Shown one piece after another: positions 10,315-19,346 of a stretch of DNA of 64,000 bases (position 1 is the first letter of the stretch; each line of letters opens with the position of its first letter). The position numbers were made by a program, and so were the translations under genes. Source of the stretch: Deltaproteobacteria bacterium (lineage in GTDB: Bacteria; Myxococcota_A; UBA796; SXON01); contig CANFCK010000022.1 of assembly GCA_947445035.1 (NCBI GenBank), forward strand, positions 16,231-80,230, given 5' to 3'. The notes under the pieces were generated by a model. That model worked only from the letters and a program-made list of their open reading frames with translations, had not been told where the DNA came from and did not search any database.

Positions 10315-10348
10315 ACCGCCCGCTCTGGAGAAATCTGGGGCGGGCGGT
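10315..10348 (+). terminator. Hairpin downstream of tRNA-Ala, possible terminator
   Basis: Perfect 9-bp inverted repeat ACCGCCCGC...GCGGGCGGT, followed by TTTCGCTTT. Confidence 0.6.
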
Positions 10349-10390
10349 TTCGCTTTCCGTTAGACGCCGACCTCGCGCCTGAGGAATCCC

Positions 10391-10717
10391 ATGGCTGACA
10401 AACCACCCGACCTCGCTGACTTCGTCGGCAAGTTCTTCTCGCGAGCCCAGGGCGAGGCCACCCGTGCGGCCCGGTATGGTCGGGACCTGCTGTCGCTTCG
10501 ACAGCTCCGCAGCGACCGGGACGTGATGTTCGTCAAGCTCGGCAAAGAAGTACGCCAGTTGGTGGACGCGGGAGAGGTGGCGCATCCCGGGCTCGTGCGC
10601 GGGGTGGCCCGCATCGCGGAGTTCGAGGAGAAGATCCGGCAGGGGGAAGATGCGCTGCGGCGGGAGGGGCTGGATCCCGACAACAATCCATCGGACGGCG
10701 GCAGCCACAGCGGTTAG
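10391..10717 (+). CDS. Hypothetical protein (108 aa)
   Basis: ATG start, charged helical protein; same strand and spacing as downstream ACAD. Confidence 0.65.
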   Translation: MADKPPDLADFVGKFFSRAQGEATRAARYGRDLLSLRQLRSDRDVMFVKLGKEVRQLVDAGEVAHPGLVRGVARIAEFEEKIRQGEDALRREGLDPDNNPSDGGSHSG

Positions 10718-10742
10718 CTCCCGCGCTCCCCGAGGGCGGCCC

Positions 10743-11888
10743 GTGTTCAGCCTCACCGAAGAGCAGAAAGCGCTGGTGGATGCAGCGCGTACCGCCAGCG
10801 TCGACGCCATCGGCCCGACTGTGAAACAAGACGACGAGACGGAGACCTTTCGTCCCGAGATCTTCCGTCAACTCGGCGCCGCGGGCCTTTGCGGCATCCC
10901 CACGGCGGAAGCCTGGGGTGGCCTCGGCCTCGGCTATGTCGAGTACGCGCTGGCCCTTGAAGAGATCGCCAAGATCGCCCCCAGTTGGGCGGTGTGCGTC
11001 GCGGTGAACGGTCTCCCTCAGATCATCCTCACCCTTTTCGGCAACGACGCGCAGCGTGCGCGTCACCTTCCCCAACTCGCCAGCGGGGAAAAGCTCGGCG
11101 CCTTCGCACTTTCAGAGCCTGGCAGCGGCTCAGATGCCGCGTCGTTGCGCACCACGGCCGTCCGAGATGGCGACCATTACGTGCTCAACGGCACCAAGTT
11201 CTGGATCACGCACGGCGGCTACGCGGACGTCTATGTGGTGATGGCACGCACCGGCGGTGCCGGGCCCCGTGGCATCAGCGCATTCCTGGTCGAAAAGGGA
11301 ACCGCTGGTCTTGGCTATGGCAAAAAGGAAGAAAAGATGGGCCTGCGGGCCTCGCCCACGGTCGAGCTGGTGCTGGACAACGCCCGAATCCCGGTGGAGA
11401 ACCTGCTTGGAGGCGAAGGAGATGGGTTTCGTGTCGCGATGAGCGCGCTCGACTCGGGGCGCATCACCATCGCCGCCACGAGCGTGGGTCTGGCGCAAGC
11501 GGCCCTTGATTGCGCTGCGGCCTACGCCTGCCAACGTCGGCAGTTCGACACGCAGATTATCGACTTTCAGGGGGTAGGCTTCATGCTCGCAGACATGGCG
11601 AGCAGGGTCGAGACCGCGCGGCTGCTCGTCCATAAAGCGGCCTGGCTGCGCGACCAGGGCCAGCCCTACAGCCACATCGCTGCGATGGCCAAATGCGTGG
11701 CCACCGATGCAGCCATGGCGGTGTCCACCGACGCCGTACAGGTGCTCGGCGGGTATGGCTACACCCGAGAATACCCTGTCGAACGCCTGATGCGGGACGC
11801 CAAGGTCATGCAGATCGTGGAGGGTACCAACCAAGTGCAGCGCGTCGTGATCGCCCGGCATCTCAAGCGCACGTATGGAGGCGGTTAG
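10743..11888 (+). CDS. Acyl-CoA dehydrogenase
   Basis: GTG start VFSLTEEQKALVDAAR; LSEPGSGSDAASLRTTA, GTKFWITHGGYADVYVVMART, VQVLGGYGYTREYPVERLMRDAKVMQIVEGTNQVQRVVIAR. Confidence 0.95.
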   Translation: MFSLTEEQKALVDAARTASVDAIGPTVKQDDETETFRPEIFRQLGAAGLCGIPTAEAWGGLGLGYVEYALALEEIAKIAPSWAVCVAVNGLPQIILTLFGNDAQRARHLPQLASGEKLGAFALSEPGSGSDAASLRTTAVRDGDHYVLNGTKFWITHGGYADVYVVMARTGGAGPRGISAFLVEKGTAGLGYGKKEEKMGLRASPTVELVLDNARIPVENLLGGEGDGFRVAMSALDSGRITIAATSVGLAQAALDCAAAYACQRRQFDTQIIDFQGVGFMLADMASRVETARLLVHKAAWLRDQGQPYSHIAAMAKCVATDAAMAVSTDAVQVLGGYGYTREYPVERLMRDAKVMQIVEGTNQVQRVVIARHLKRTYGGG

Positions 11889-11944
11889 GTGCGCGCATCC
11901 GGCCCACCCGGTAAGCTACGCATCCTGATGCCCTGGTCCCCCCG

Positions 11945-13393
11945 ATGAAGGCCTGCCCGCTCTGCAAGAACTCCTACGAAGACTGGGTAGAGTTCTGCTT
12001 CCAAGACGGCATGCCGCTGGTGGCTCCTGCCGCGGCCAAGCCAGCCCCTCCGGCCCAGGCGCCGACGCTGGCCTCGGCGCCATCGTTGCCCCCCGACCTC
12101 GCCGACGGCGGTCTGCCCTCGTTCGATGCCTTCGATGCGCCCGAGCCCACGCTCATCCGGATGGGCAAGCTCAAGGCGGCCCAACTGGCGCCGGTCGAGG
12201 CGCCGACCCTGCCGGCTCAACGGGCACGGGCCGAGGTTGCCGCGGATGTCCCCGATCGCGCGCGCGCCGAGGACTTGCCACGTGAGCGCGCTCCGGTGGC
12301 GGAGGCGGTCGAGGAGTCCCCTGTGCGCGCCGCGCCGGTGGTGCGCCGGCGTGACGCAGCGCCGCCAACCCCTGCCGAAGCCCCCGCCCCGGCCGCGATC
12401 GACGAGTTCGAATTCCCGCGCCCCGATGAAGACAGTCGCGGCACCGTCCCGATGTACACCGCGGAGCCACAGCCCGCGCCCAAGCGCGACAAGGCGCGGG
12501 AGGGGGTAGGCGTCGCGCCTGCCGCCGCCGGAATCGGCGTGGTGATGATCGCCGCGATCGCCATCGGCGTCCTCGTCGTCGCGGGTGGGGGCTACATGTG
12601 GTGGAGCGGTCAGAAGAAGGCCGATCCGCCGCTGGTCGTCGACAGCCGGCCACCGCCGCCCAAGCCCGCGCCGCTCCCCAAGCCCGTCCCGGTGCCGCCT
12701 CCGGCGCCCGAACCGATCGTTGCTGACCCGATCGTCGCCCCTGAGCCGGTCGCCGCTCCCGTTCTACCCGAGCCGGTTGCGCCCCCGAAGGCCGCGCCGG
12801 TCACGACGCCCCCGCCGAAGCCGACCCCGCCTCCCGTACCCCCGCCAAAACCCGTCACCCCGACCAAGCCGACCGTCCCGGTCACGGCGCCGAAGCCCGT
12901 CACGCCCCCGCCCGTCCCCACGACCACGACGACCTCCGACAACCCCTGGGGCGCCGAATCGGCCATCTCCAGGGGCAAGCTCACGATCACCAGCGATCCT
13001 GCGGGAGCCACGGTGACGATCGACGATCGCGCCCGCGGCGCCGCGCCGGTGACGGTCGAGCTCGACTACGGCAAACACAAGGTGAAGGTGTCGGCGCCGG
13101 GCCACAAGGCTGAAACCAGCGACGTGAACCTGAGCGTGCAGAGCATGTCGGTGCCCTTCCGGCTGCAGGCCGACAAGGTCACCGGGTTGGTGACGGTCTT
13201 CGGTCCCACTGGCGGCGGCGCTTTTGTGGATGGTCGCGACATGGGCCCATTGCCCGTTTCCTCCACACTGGAAGAAGGCGTCCACACCTTCAAGCTCGTC
13301 CAGGCCGATGGCACGTCGTGTCAGACCTCGCGGGATGTTCGCTTCCCAGCGGGGGGGCGGCCGGTTCAGGTGAACCTCTCCGGCTGCGAGTAG
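11945..13393 (+). CDS. Zinc-ribbon / single-TM / PEGA domain protein
   Basis: N-terminal CPLCKNSYEDWVEFCFQDG; TM GVVMIAAIAIGVLVVAGGGYMWW; Pro-rich linker; PEGA-like KLTITSDPAGATVTIDDRARGAAPVTVELDYGKHKVKVSAPGHK. Confidence 0.8.
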   Translation: MKACPLCKNSYEDWVEFCFQDGMPLVAPAAAKPAPPAQAPTLASAPSLPPDLADGGLPSFDAFDAPEPTLIRMGKLKAAQLAPVEAPTLPAQRARAEVAADVPDRARAEDLPRERAPVAEAVEESPVRAAPVVRRRDAAPPTPAEAPAPAAIDEFEFPRPDEDSRGTVPMYTAEPQPAPKRDKAREGVGVAPAAAGIGVVMIAAIAIGVLVVAGGGYMWWSGQKKADPPLVVDSRPPPPKPAPLPKPVPVPPPAPEPIVADPIVAPEPVAAPVLPEPVAPPKAAPVTTPPPKPTPPPVPPPKPVTPTKPTVPVTAPKPVTPPPVPTTTTTSDNPWGAESAISRGKLTITSDPAGATVTIDDRARGAAPVTVELDYGKHKVKVSAPGHKAETSDVNLSVQSMSVPFRLQADKVTGLVTVFGPTGGGAFVDGRDMGPLPVSSTLEEGVHTFKLVQADGTSCQTSRDVRFPAGGRPVQVNLSGCE

Positions 13394-13394
13394 C

Positions 13395-14363
13395 ATGGGG
13401 CGCGGGGTCGTTGTTGGCCTCGGCGGTGTGTTTCTGGCGTCACCGGGGGTGCGGCGCCGATGGGCCGACGTTTCCGCGCTGGCGCCACTGGCGACCCGCT
13501 TGCGGGAGTCGATGCTTTTGGCCTCTCTTCCGAGGGCAGAGGCGGTAGCGGCGGCCATGCACGCCCTCGGGGGGCAGCCGACAAGGCTGATCGGTCAGCC
13601 GGGAGCCTTGGCAGCCGCAGGGGCCTGGAGCGCCGCCCTGGGCGTGTCCGTGGGCGTCGGGGATGGCTCCCTGGTCGCACTGCTCGGCAGCGCCCTGGTC
13701 GAAGCCACCATTGACGAGGCCCTGGCGGCTGGGAAGCGGGTGGGCGTGGCGTGCGGAACGGATGGGGGGGAGCCGGTCGAGCCGCCGCCTGGCGGGATCT
13801 GGATCGACGACCCCTGGGCCGGGGAGGGGACGCGCGGCGTCCTCGGGGCGGGCGTGCTGGTCGCTGCAGGTCTCGCGGGGGTGGACGTCGGCGCCGCGCT
13901 CCGCGGGGCTGACGCGATGAGGGAGGCGTGCGAAGCACCGGTCGCTGAGAATCCCGCGTGGTCGTTGGCGCGCGCCCTGCGCGGCCTCGCGCAGGAGAAC
14001 CGGATCGACGTCATCGCCCACGCCGCGGGAGAGCCGGCGCTGGCCGGCTTCGCAGCGTGGGCATCGCGAGCGCAGTCCTGCTTGTTGGCTGCTTCCAGTC
14101 CGACTTTTCCTGCGCGGCCGCTGCCCATCCACATGCTCGAAGCCGACGAGGAATGGCTGCGCGCTTTAGGCACCGGGCGCGACCGGGTGCTTCTGGTCTG
14201 GGAGACGGGCACCGGCCCGCTCCCCCGCGCCGTCCACGACGGCGGCCCCACGCGGCTCCGCGTCCAGCTCCCTGGGCTCGACGCCGAAGCGCTGGGTGGC
14301 GCCTTCTTCCTGTGGCTGCGGGCATTGGAATTGCTGGCGGCGCTGGAAGACCGCGGCCGGTAG
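13395..14363 (+). CDS. Glucose-6-phosphate isomerase-like (SIS) protein, apparently degenerate
   Basis: GEGTRGVLGAGVLVAAGLAGVDVGAALRGADAM resembles the PGI vGGRFSvLSpvGLlPaalaGid..lL.GA.aM segment; ENPAWSLARAL; FFLWLRALELLAAL near C-terminus. Confidence 0.5.
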   Translation: MGRGVVVGLGGVFLASPGVRRRWADVSALAPLATRLRESMLLASLPRAEAVAAAMHALGGQPTRLIGQPGALAAAGAWSAALGVSVGVGDGSLVALLGSALVEATIDEALAAGKRVGVACGTDGGEPVEPPPGGIWIDDPWAGEGTRGVLGAGVLVAAGLAGVDVGAALRGADAMREACEAPVAENPAWSLARALRGLAQENRIDVIAHAAGEPALAGFAAWASRAQSCLLAASSPTFPARPLPIHMLEADEEWLRALGTGRDRVLLVWETGTGPLPRAVHDGGPTRLRVQLPGLDAEALGGAFFLWLRALELLAALEDRGR

Positions 14364-14484
14364 CGGCCAGCAACCCTCGAGGTGAGCCGCCCCCTCGGCA
14401 GTTGCTGGCACCGCCGCGCTCAAGGGCCGCTTTCCCGACGGGCCGCGACCGTCGCGCCGTGATAGAACCCCGTCCGCCGAGTTC

Positions 14485-15282
14485 GTGTTGGCCACCTCAG
14501 ACAACCCCGAAAAGCCGCCGCCGCATCCCGAACCGCCGGAGTCGCCTGACGAAGACTACGTCGTCAAGGCGCAGATGGCGTTCAGCGAGTTCATGCTCGG
14601 CCATTGGCACTATTTCGGCTACGCGCTGGGCTTGGTGCTGGTGGGCGCCGCCGCATACGGGACGTGGAGTTCCTGGTCGGCAGGTCGCGCCGAGGAACAG
14701 TACGGGGCCATCGCCGAGATCGACCATCGCATGCCGGTTATCGACCAGATGGCGATGTACGGATTGACGCCCAAGGACGACCCGACCGACACCGCAAGGA
14801 CCGCCACGCTTGAAGAGGGCGCGCGTCGCTACGAGGCCCTCGCCGCCTCGCACTCGGGCGATGCCGCCGTCGTGGCGTGGCTCAAGGCCGAGGACGCGTG
14901 GACACGGGCGGGCAAGCCGGACGCCGCAAGGTCTGCGGCAGAAAATGCCGCTTCAGACGGTGGAATGTCCGTGATCGCGTTTGCCGCGGATACCACCGTC
15001 GTTCGCGCGTTGTCCGACGCGGGCAAGCAGGACGAGGCGGAGGCGCGCCTGCGCGAGATGGCGGGCCGATATAGCGCCTTCTTCGCCGAACAGTCACTGA
15101 TTCGCCTCGCCGGGGTCCAACTGGACGGCGGGAAAGCCGACGCCGCGATGACCACCTACGCCGAGGTCGAGACGCGCTTTCCCAAGAGCACCGATCCCGC
15201 GTCGATCGGCGCGCTCGCGTCGCGACTCGGAAAGCCCAAGCCCAAGGCGGAGCCGGCGGCGGCACCTGGGGGAACACCGTAG
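14485..15282 (+). CDS. YfgM-like tetratricopeptide membrane protein
   Basis: GTG start; single N-terminal TM (YFGYALGLVLVGAAAYGTWSSW) followed by TPR-like helices; directly upstream of a BamB-like gene. Confidence 0.65.
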   Translation: MLATSDNPEKPPPHPEPPESPDEDYVVKAQMAFSEFMLGHWHYFGYALGLVLVGAAAYGTWSSWSAGRAEEQYGAIAEIDHRMPVIDQMAMYGLTPKDDPTDTARTATLEEGARRYEALAASHSGDAAVVAWLKAEDAWTRAGKPDAARSAAENAASDGGMSVIAFAADTTVVRALSDAGKQDEAEARLREMAGRYSAFFAEQSLIRLAGVQLDGGKADAAMTTYAEVETRFPKSTDPASIGALASRLGKPKPKAEPAAAPGGTP

Positions 15283-15284
15283 CC

Positions 15285-16478
15285 ATGGGCATCACGGAAG
15301 CGCTCACCGCTGCCTGGCTCGCCTCCGGCCTCGGCATCCCGACGCCCATTGCCACCGAGACGCGCGCGGACGCGCCGTTGTCGGCGATGCCGGTACTTCG
15401 CTGGGCGGTCAACCTTCCGGGGCTGGTGCCCAACGTCGCAACCCCCACCGAGCCCGGCGGCCCTGCCGTCTCGGCGCGGGAAATCTTCGTCGGCTACAGC
15501 GGACAGAGCGGGCTCCTGGTGCTCGACCGGGCCGACGGACGGCTTCGCAGCGTGCTCGACGCCCGGGCCCCGGTGGGCACCACGCCGATCCTCATCGGTG
15601 AGGATCGGGTCATCTTTGCAGATAGCGCTGGGTACACCAGTGCTTATTCGCGCCAAAAGGGCGCTTGGATTCGAGACTGGGAGCACTACAGCGGCGCGCC
15701 CGTGGTCAGCACGCCGACGCTCGCCGACGGCGTGCTCTACGTGACCAACGTCGACGAGTTGGTGTTCGCGCTCGACGGCGCAACCGGCGAATTGCGCTGG
15801 CGCTACGAACATAAACTTGATGTGGCACGCGCCGCGTCCTTGGAGCTCTTCGGTGCTCCCGCGCCGACCCTGTCCGCGGACACTGCGTTTGTCGGCTTCT
15901 CCGACGGCTTCCTTGTCGCGCTCGACCGGGCGACAGGCAGCGAGCGCTGGAAGGCTCAAGTGGGGGAGGGGACCTACCCCGATCTGATCGCTCCCGTCGT
16001 CATCGTAGGCGACGGCGCCGTGCTGGTGGCCGGGTACACCAAGCCGTTGGTCCACCTGGACTTGGAGTCGCGCGCGCCCTCGTGGCGTATCGACGCGGGC
16101 TCGGCCGCGGTGCCGACGCTCAGCGGTGACACCTGCTACCACCCTGGCAGCGACGGCAAGCTCCGCCGGATCGACACCCGCACCGGCACGCTCGCGTGGA
16201 CGTGGGATTCGGCGACGTCGGGGCCGCTTTTGGCCCCCCAAGTCACCCCGCTGGGCATTCTGGTTGCCAGCACCGACAGCACGTTGTTCTTGATCGATCC
16301 CGAGTCCGGCACGCAGCTCTGGAAGCTCGATCCCGAGCCGCTACTCACGGGGTTCGGTGTCGCCCCGACGGTGGCCGGCGACGAAATCTACGCGTTGAGC
16401 AACGGCGGCGTGCTCTACGCGCTGGCAGGCCGATCCGGGCCGGCAGCGCCCGTGGCGGCGGACTGGGTGACGCCCTGA
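15285..16478 (+). CDS. BamB-like PQQ/beta-propeller repeat protein
   Basis: Repeated blades: LYVTNVDELVFALDGATGELRWRYEH, AFVGFSDGFLVALDRATGSERWKAQV, LRRIDTRTGTLAWTWD, LFLIDPESGTQLWKL. Confidence 0.8.
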   Translation: MGITEALTAAWLASGLGIPTPIATETRADAPLSAMPVLRWAVNLPGLVPNVATPTEPGGPAVSAREIFVGYSGQSGLLVLDRADGRLRSVLDARAPVGTTPILIGEDRVIFADSAGYTSAYSRQKGAWIRDWEHYSGAPVVSTPTLADGVLYVTNVDELVFALDGATGELRWRYEHKLDVARAASLELFGAPAPTLSADTAFVGFSDGFLVALDRATGSERWKAQVGEGTYPDLIAPVVIVGDGAVLVAGYTKPLVHLDLESRAPSWRIDAGSAAVPTLSGDTCYHPGSDGKLRRIDTRTGTLAWTWDSATSGPLLAPQVTPLGILVASTDSTLFLIDPESGTQLWKLDPEPLLTGFGVAPTVAGDEIYALSNGGVLYALAGRSGPAAPVAADWVTP

Positions 16479-16688
16479 GGGGCTGGAGGCCCCAGCCAGG
16501 GTGGCGCTCGCGGCCGTCGGCTATCTATCCCGGCTCAGTTCCCTGCCCTGTCATGCTTCCGATAATGTATATTATGTCAAGTAGGAGTGGGGGTGTCAAA
16601 GCATGGCACCTCTGGGCGGCGCGCCGGGACCGGGCGTCTGGTCGGGCATGCGCAGCCCGCGCGCCGCGGCGGAGTCGCCACAACCACC

Positions 16689-17807
16689 TCACCCCGGCAG
16701 GTCCATCTCGCTGAAAATCCCCGTCTTGATCCCCGCCAGCGAGGCCAACATCTGGCGGCGGTACCACCCCCAGGCGCTGAGCGGCCCAGCGAAGCGATCG
16801 CGCGGCGCCGCGAGGATGGGCAGGCTCGACTGAAAGAACGGCGTGAGCGCCCTCGACGCCATGCTGTAGAAGCCTACCTGCGCCTTTCGACGGCGGCTGT
16901 AGTCGGAAAGATCGGCGCAATCAGCCAGCGCCGCGGCATCTTGCAACGCAAGGTTCGCACCCTGTCCCAGCTGCGGGCTCATGGCATGGGCCGCGTCCCC
17001 GAGCCACACCATGCGCTTGCTGTGCCAGGCGGGCGCCACGACGTCGAAGTACGGCGCGAAGATGACCTGCTCGGGCTCTACCAGATCGTCGAGCGGAACC
17101 TCCGGCATCAGGGCGGCCATCTCGTCCTTCCATGCGTTGAGCCCCGCGGACTTCCAGGACTCGACCGCGTCGGCACGTACGCTCCAGAAGACGCTCACGG
17201 TGCCGTCGCCGCTGGGAAGCAGTCCGATCATCTTCCGGGTGTCGCGGTAGCGCTGGTACAGCACGCCGGGCATCGGGTCGGCCTTGGCCACGAACCAGAG
17301 CGCGCCCCACGGGTACGGGGTCGCCCGCGCCCGTGGCGGCCGCAGCGGGGAGCGCGCGCCGCTGGCGATCACCACACGATCGAAGGCATCACCCTCGATC
17401 ATCGCCCTGTCATCATCCTCGCGGAGCGAGTGAACGTCTACGCCAACACGACGTTCAATCGCCGGCTCGGCGCAGACCGCGTCCCAAAGCGCCGAAAAGA
17501 GCGCGCCGCGGGTGATGCCGAGGCCGTAGAGGTCGGGCCGCAGGTCGGCATAGGCCAGGTCCAGCACCATGCGCCCGCCCGCGGTCAGCCCCCACAGCCG
17601 ATCCACACGTGACCCGTGGGCGAGCACCCGCTGCAAAAGCCCCAGCCGTCGCAAAACCGCCATTCCCGTGGGTTGCAGCAAGAGCCCGGCGCCCACTGCG
17701 GTGGGCTCGCTGACGCGCTCGAAGAGCGTGACCGCCTGTCCCTGCCGCGCCAAAAGCAGCGCCGACGCCAATCCCCCGGTGCCGGCACCGATGATGCCCC
17801 AGCGCAC
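16689..17807 (-). CDS. FAD-dependent monooxygenase (PHBH-type)
   Basis: MRWGIIGAGTGGLASALLLARQGQAVTLFER; VVIASGARSPLR; MVWLGDAAHAMSPQLGQGANLALQDAAALA. Confidence 0.93.
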   Translation of the reverse strand: MRWGIIGAGTGGLASALLLARQGQAVTLFERVSEPTAVGAGLLLQPTGMAVLRRLGLLQRVLAHGSRVDRLWGLTAGGRMVLDLAYADLRPDLYGLGITRGALFSALWDAVCAEPAIERRVGVDVHSLREDDDRAMIEGDAFDRVVIASGARSPLRPPRARATPYPWGALWFVAKADPMPGVLYQRYRDTRKMIGLLPSGDGTVSVFWSVRADAVESWKSAGLNAWKDEMAALMPEVPLDDLVEPEQVIFAPYFDVVAPAWHSKRMVWLGDAAHAMSPQLGQGANLALQDAAALADCADLSDYSRRRKAQVGFYSMASRALTPFFQSSLPILAAPRDRFAGPLSAWGWYRRQMLASLAGIKTGIFSEMDLPG

Positions 17808-18683
17808 CTATTCGCCGGTGTAGCCGAGCTCGCGCAGGAGCCGGGGGTTCGCGGTCCAGTCCTTTTCGACCACCACGAAAAGGCGAAGGTCGACTTTGGC
17901 GTCCAGCAGGGCCTCGATGCGCTTGCGGGCATCGGTGCCGATGCGCTTGATCATCTTCCCGCCCGCCCCGACCACGATGGCCTTCTGGCTCTGCTTTTCG
18001 ACCAGGATCCGCGCGTGGATGACCACGTAGCCTTCGGCGCGACGGGCTTCGTCAAAGCCTTCGATCTCGATGGCCGTGACGTACGGAATCTCCTGGCCGC
18101 ACAACAGAAAGACCTGTTCGCGGATCAGCTCGGCGCAGATGTCGCGTTCATGGGCGTCGGTGATCTGGTCGTCCGGGTAGAGCGCGTCGCCCACGGGGAG
18201 CGCTTTGGCCCACTCGGCGAGCAGGACGTCGGTCCCCTCCCCCGTCAGCGCTGAGATCGGCACCACCACGCCATTCTGGCCGTAGGCGCCCATCAACGGG
18301 AGCAACTTCGCCTTCTCAGCGAAGCCGTCGACCTTGTTGAGGGCGACGATCACCTTTTTGCCAACGAAACGCGCGGCGAGCTCCTCGTCGTGGGGCCGAA
18401 AGGCATCGACGATCCAGCAGAGCAGGTCGACTTCGGCCATCGCCGCCTCGGCCGCCATCACCATCCGGCGATTGAGCTCGCTCTTGGCGCCGTGCAACCC
18501 CGGAGTGTCCACCAGGACGGCTTGAAGCCCGGGGACGGTGACCACGCCCATGATCCGGTTGCGCGTGGTCTGTGGGCGCGGCGACACCGCGGCGATCCGG
18601 GCGCCAACGAGCTGATTAAGCAGGGTGCTCTTTCCTGCGTTCGGACGCCCGATGAGCGCGACAGTACCGGTGTGGTTGGCCAT
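17808..18683 (-). CDS. era: GTPase Era
   Basis: ALIGRPNAGKSTLLNQLVG, RPQTTRNRIMGVV, DTPGLH, VALNKVD; KH domain VVGAGGKMIKRIGTDARKRIEALLDAKVDLRLFV. Confidence 0.97.
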   Translation of the reverse strand: MANHTGTVALIGRPNAGKSTLLNQLVGARIAAVSPRPQTTRNRIMGVVTVPGLQAVLVDTPGLHGAKSELNRRMVMAAEAAMAEVDLLCWIVDAFRPHDEELAARFVGKKVIVALNKVDGFAEKAKLLPLMGAYGQNGVVVPISALTGEGTDVLLAEWAKALPVGDALYPDDQITDAHERDICAELIREQVFLLCGQEIPYVTAIEIEGFDEARRAEGYVVIHARILVEKQSQKAIVVGAGGKMIKRIGTDARKRIEALLDAKVDLRLFVVVEKDWTANPRLLRELGYTGE

Positions 18684-18692
18684 TGGCGGCCG

Positions 18693-19346
18693 CTAACCCG
18701 CGGGCACCAGCGTAGCGACGGCAAGCGTCGCCGCCGCCACTTTGGCGGCACGGAGACTCGATCCGGAGGCGGGCCCAAAGACCTGCCCGGCGACCGAAAC
18801 TTCGCAGTCGAACCGTCGCGCGTGATCGGGGCCCGACGCGCCGAGCGCCCGATAGTCGGGCGCGCCAAGACCCCTCCCCGCCGCCCATTCCTGCAACGTG
18901 CTGCGCGGGTTGACCGCCTCATCGGCGCGCAGCAACCACGGCATCAACGCCGGGATCACCAGCCGACGCACCACGTCGAGCCCCCCGTCCAGGTAGACCG
19001 CGCCGAGCACCGCCTCCAGGGCATCGGACCGGACGTTCACGCTCTGTCGGGTGCCGTCGCGCTCGGCACCGGGGCCGAGGCGCAACGCGGCGGGAATCTC
19101 GAAGTGATCGGCGAGCGCGGCAAGGGTCTCTTTGCGCACCACCGCCGCCCGCGCCTTCGACATGCGACCTTCGGACCAGCTCGGGTGCGTGGCCACCAGC
19201 CAGTCGGTCACCAGCAGCTGCAAAACCGCGTCGCCCAGGAACTCGAGCCGCTGGTTGGTGGGAGCGCCGCTCTCTGCCACTGCGCTGGGGTGGGTCAGCG
19301 CCAGGGCCAGGAGGGCCTCGTCGCCGAAGCGGTGGCCGAGCGTCAC
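18693..19346 (-). CDS. rnc: Ribonuclease III
   Basis: NQRLEFLGDAVLQLLVTDWL signature; DALEAVLGAVYLDGG; C-terminal dsRBD-like LQEWAAGRGLGAPDYRALGASGPDHARRFDCEVSVAGQVFGPASGSSLRAAKVAAA. Confidence 0.95.
   Translation of the reverse strand: MTLGHRFGDEALLALALTHPSAVAESGAPTNQRLEFLGDAVLQLLVTDWLVATHPSWSEGRMSKARAAVVRKETLAALADHFEIPAALRLGPGAERDGTRQSVNVRSDALEAVLGAVYLDGGLDVVRRLVIPALMPWLLRADEAVNPRSTLQEWAAGRGLGAPDYRALGASGPDHARRFDCEVSVAGQVFGPASGSSLRAAKVAAATLAVATLVPAG

Noticed and set aside
16587-17612. 341-aa plus-strand ORF
   Set aside because: Antisense to the FAD monooxygenase gene, no domain signal.
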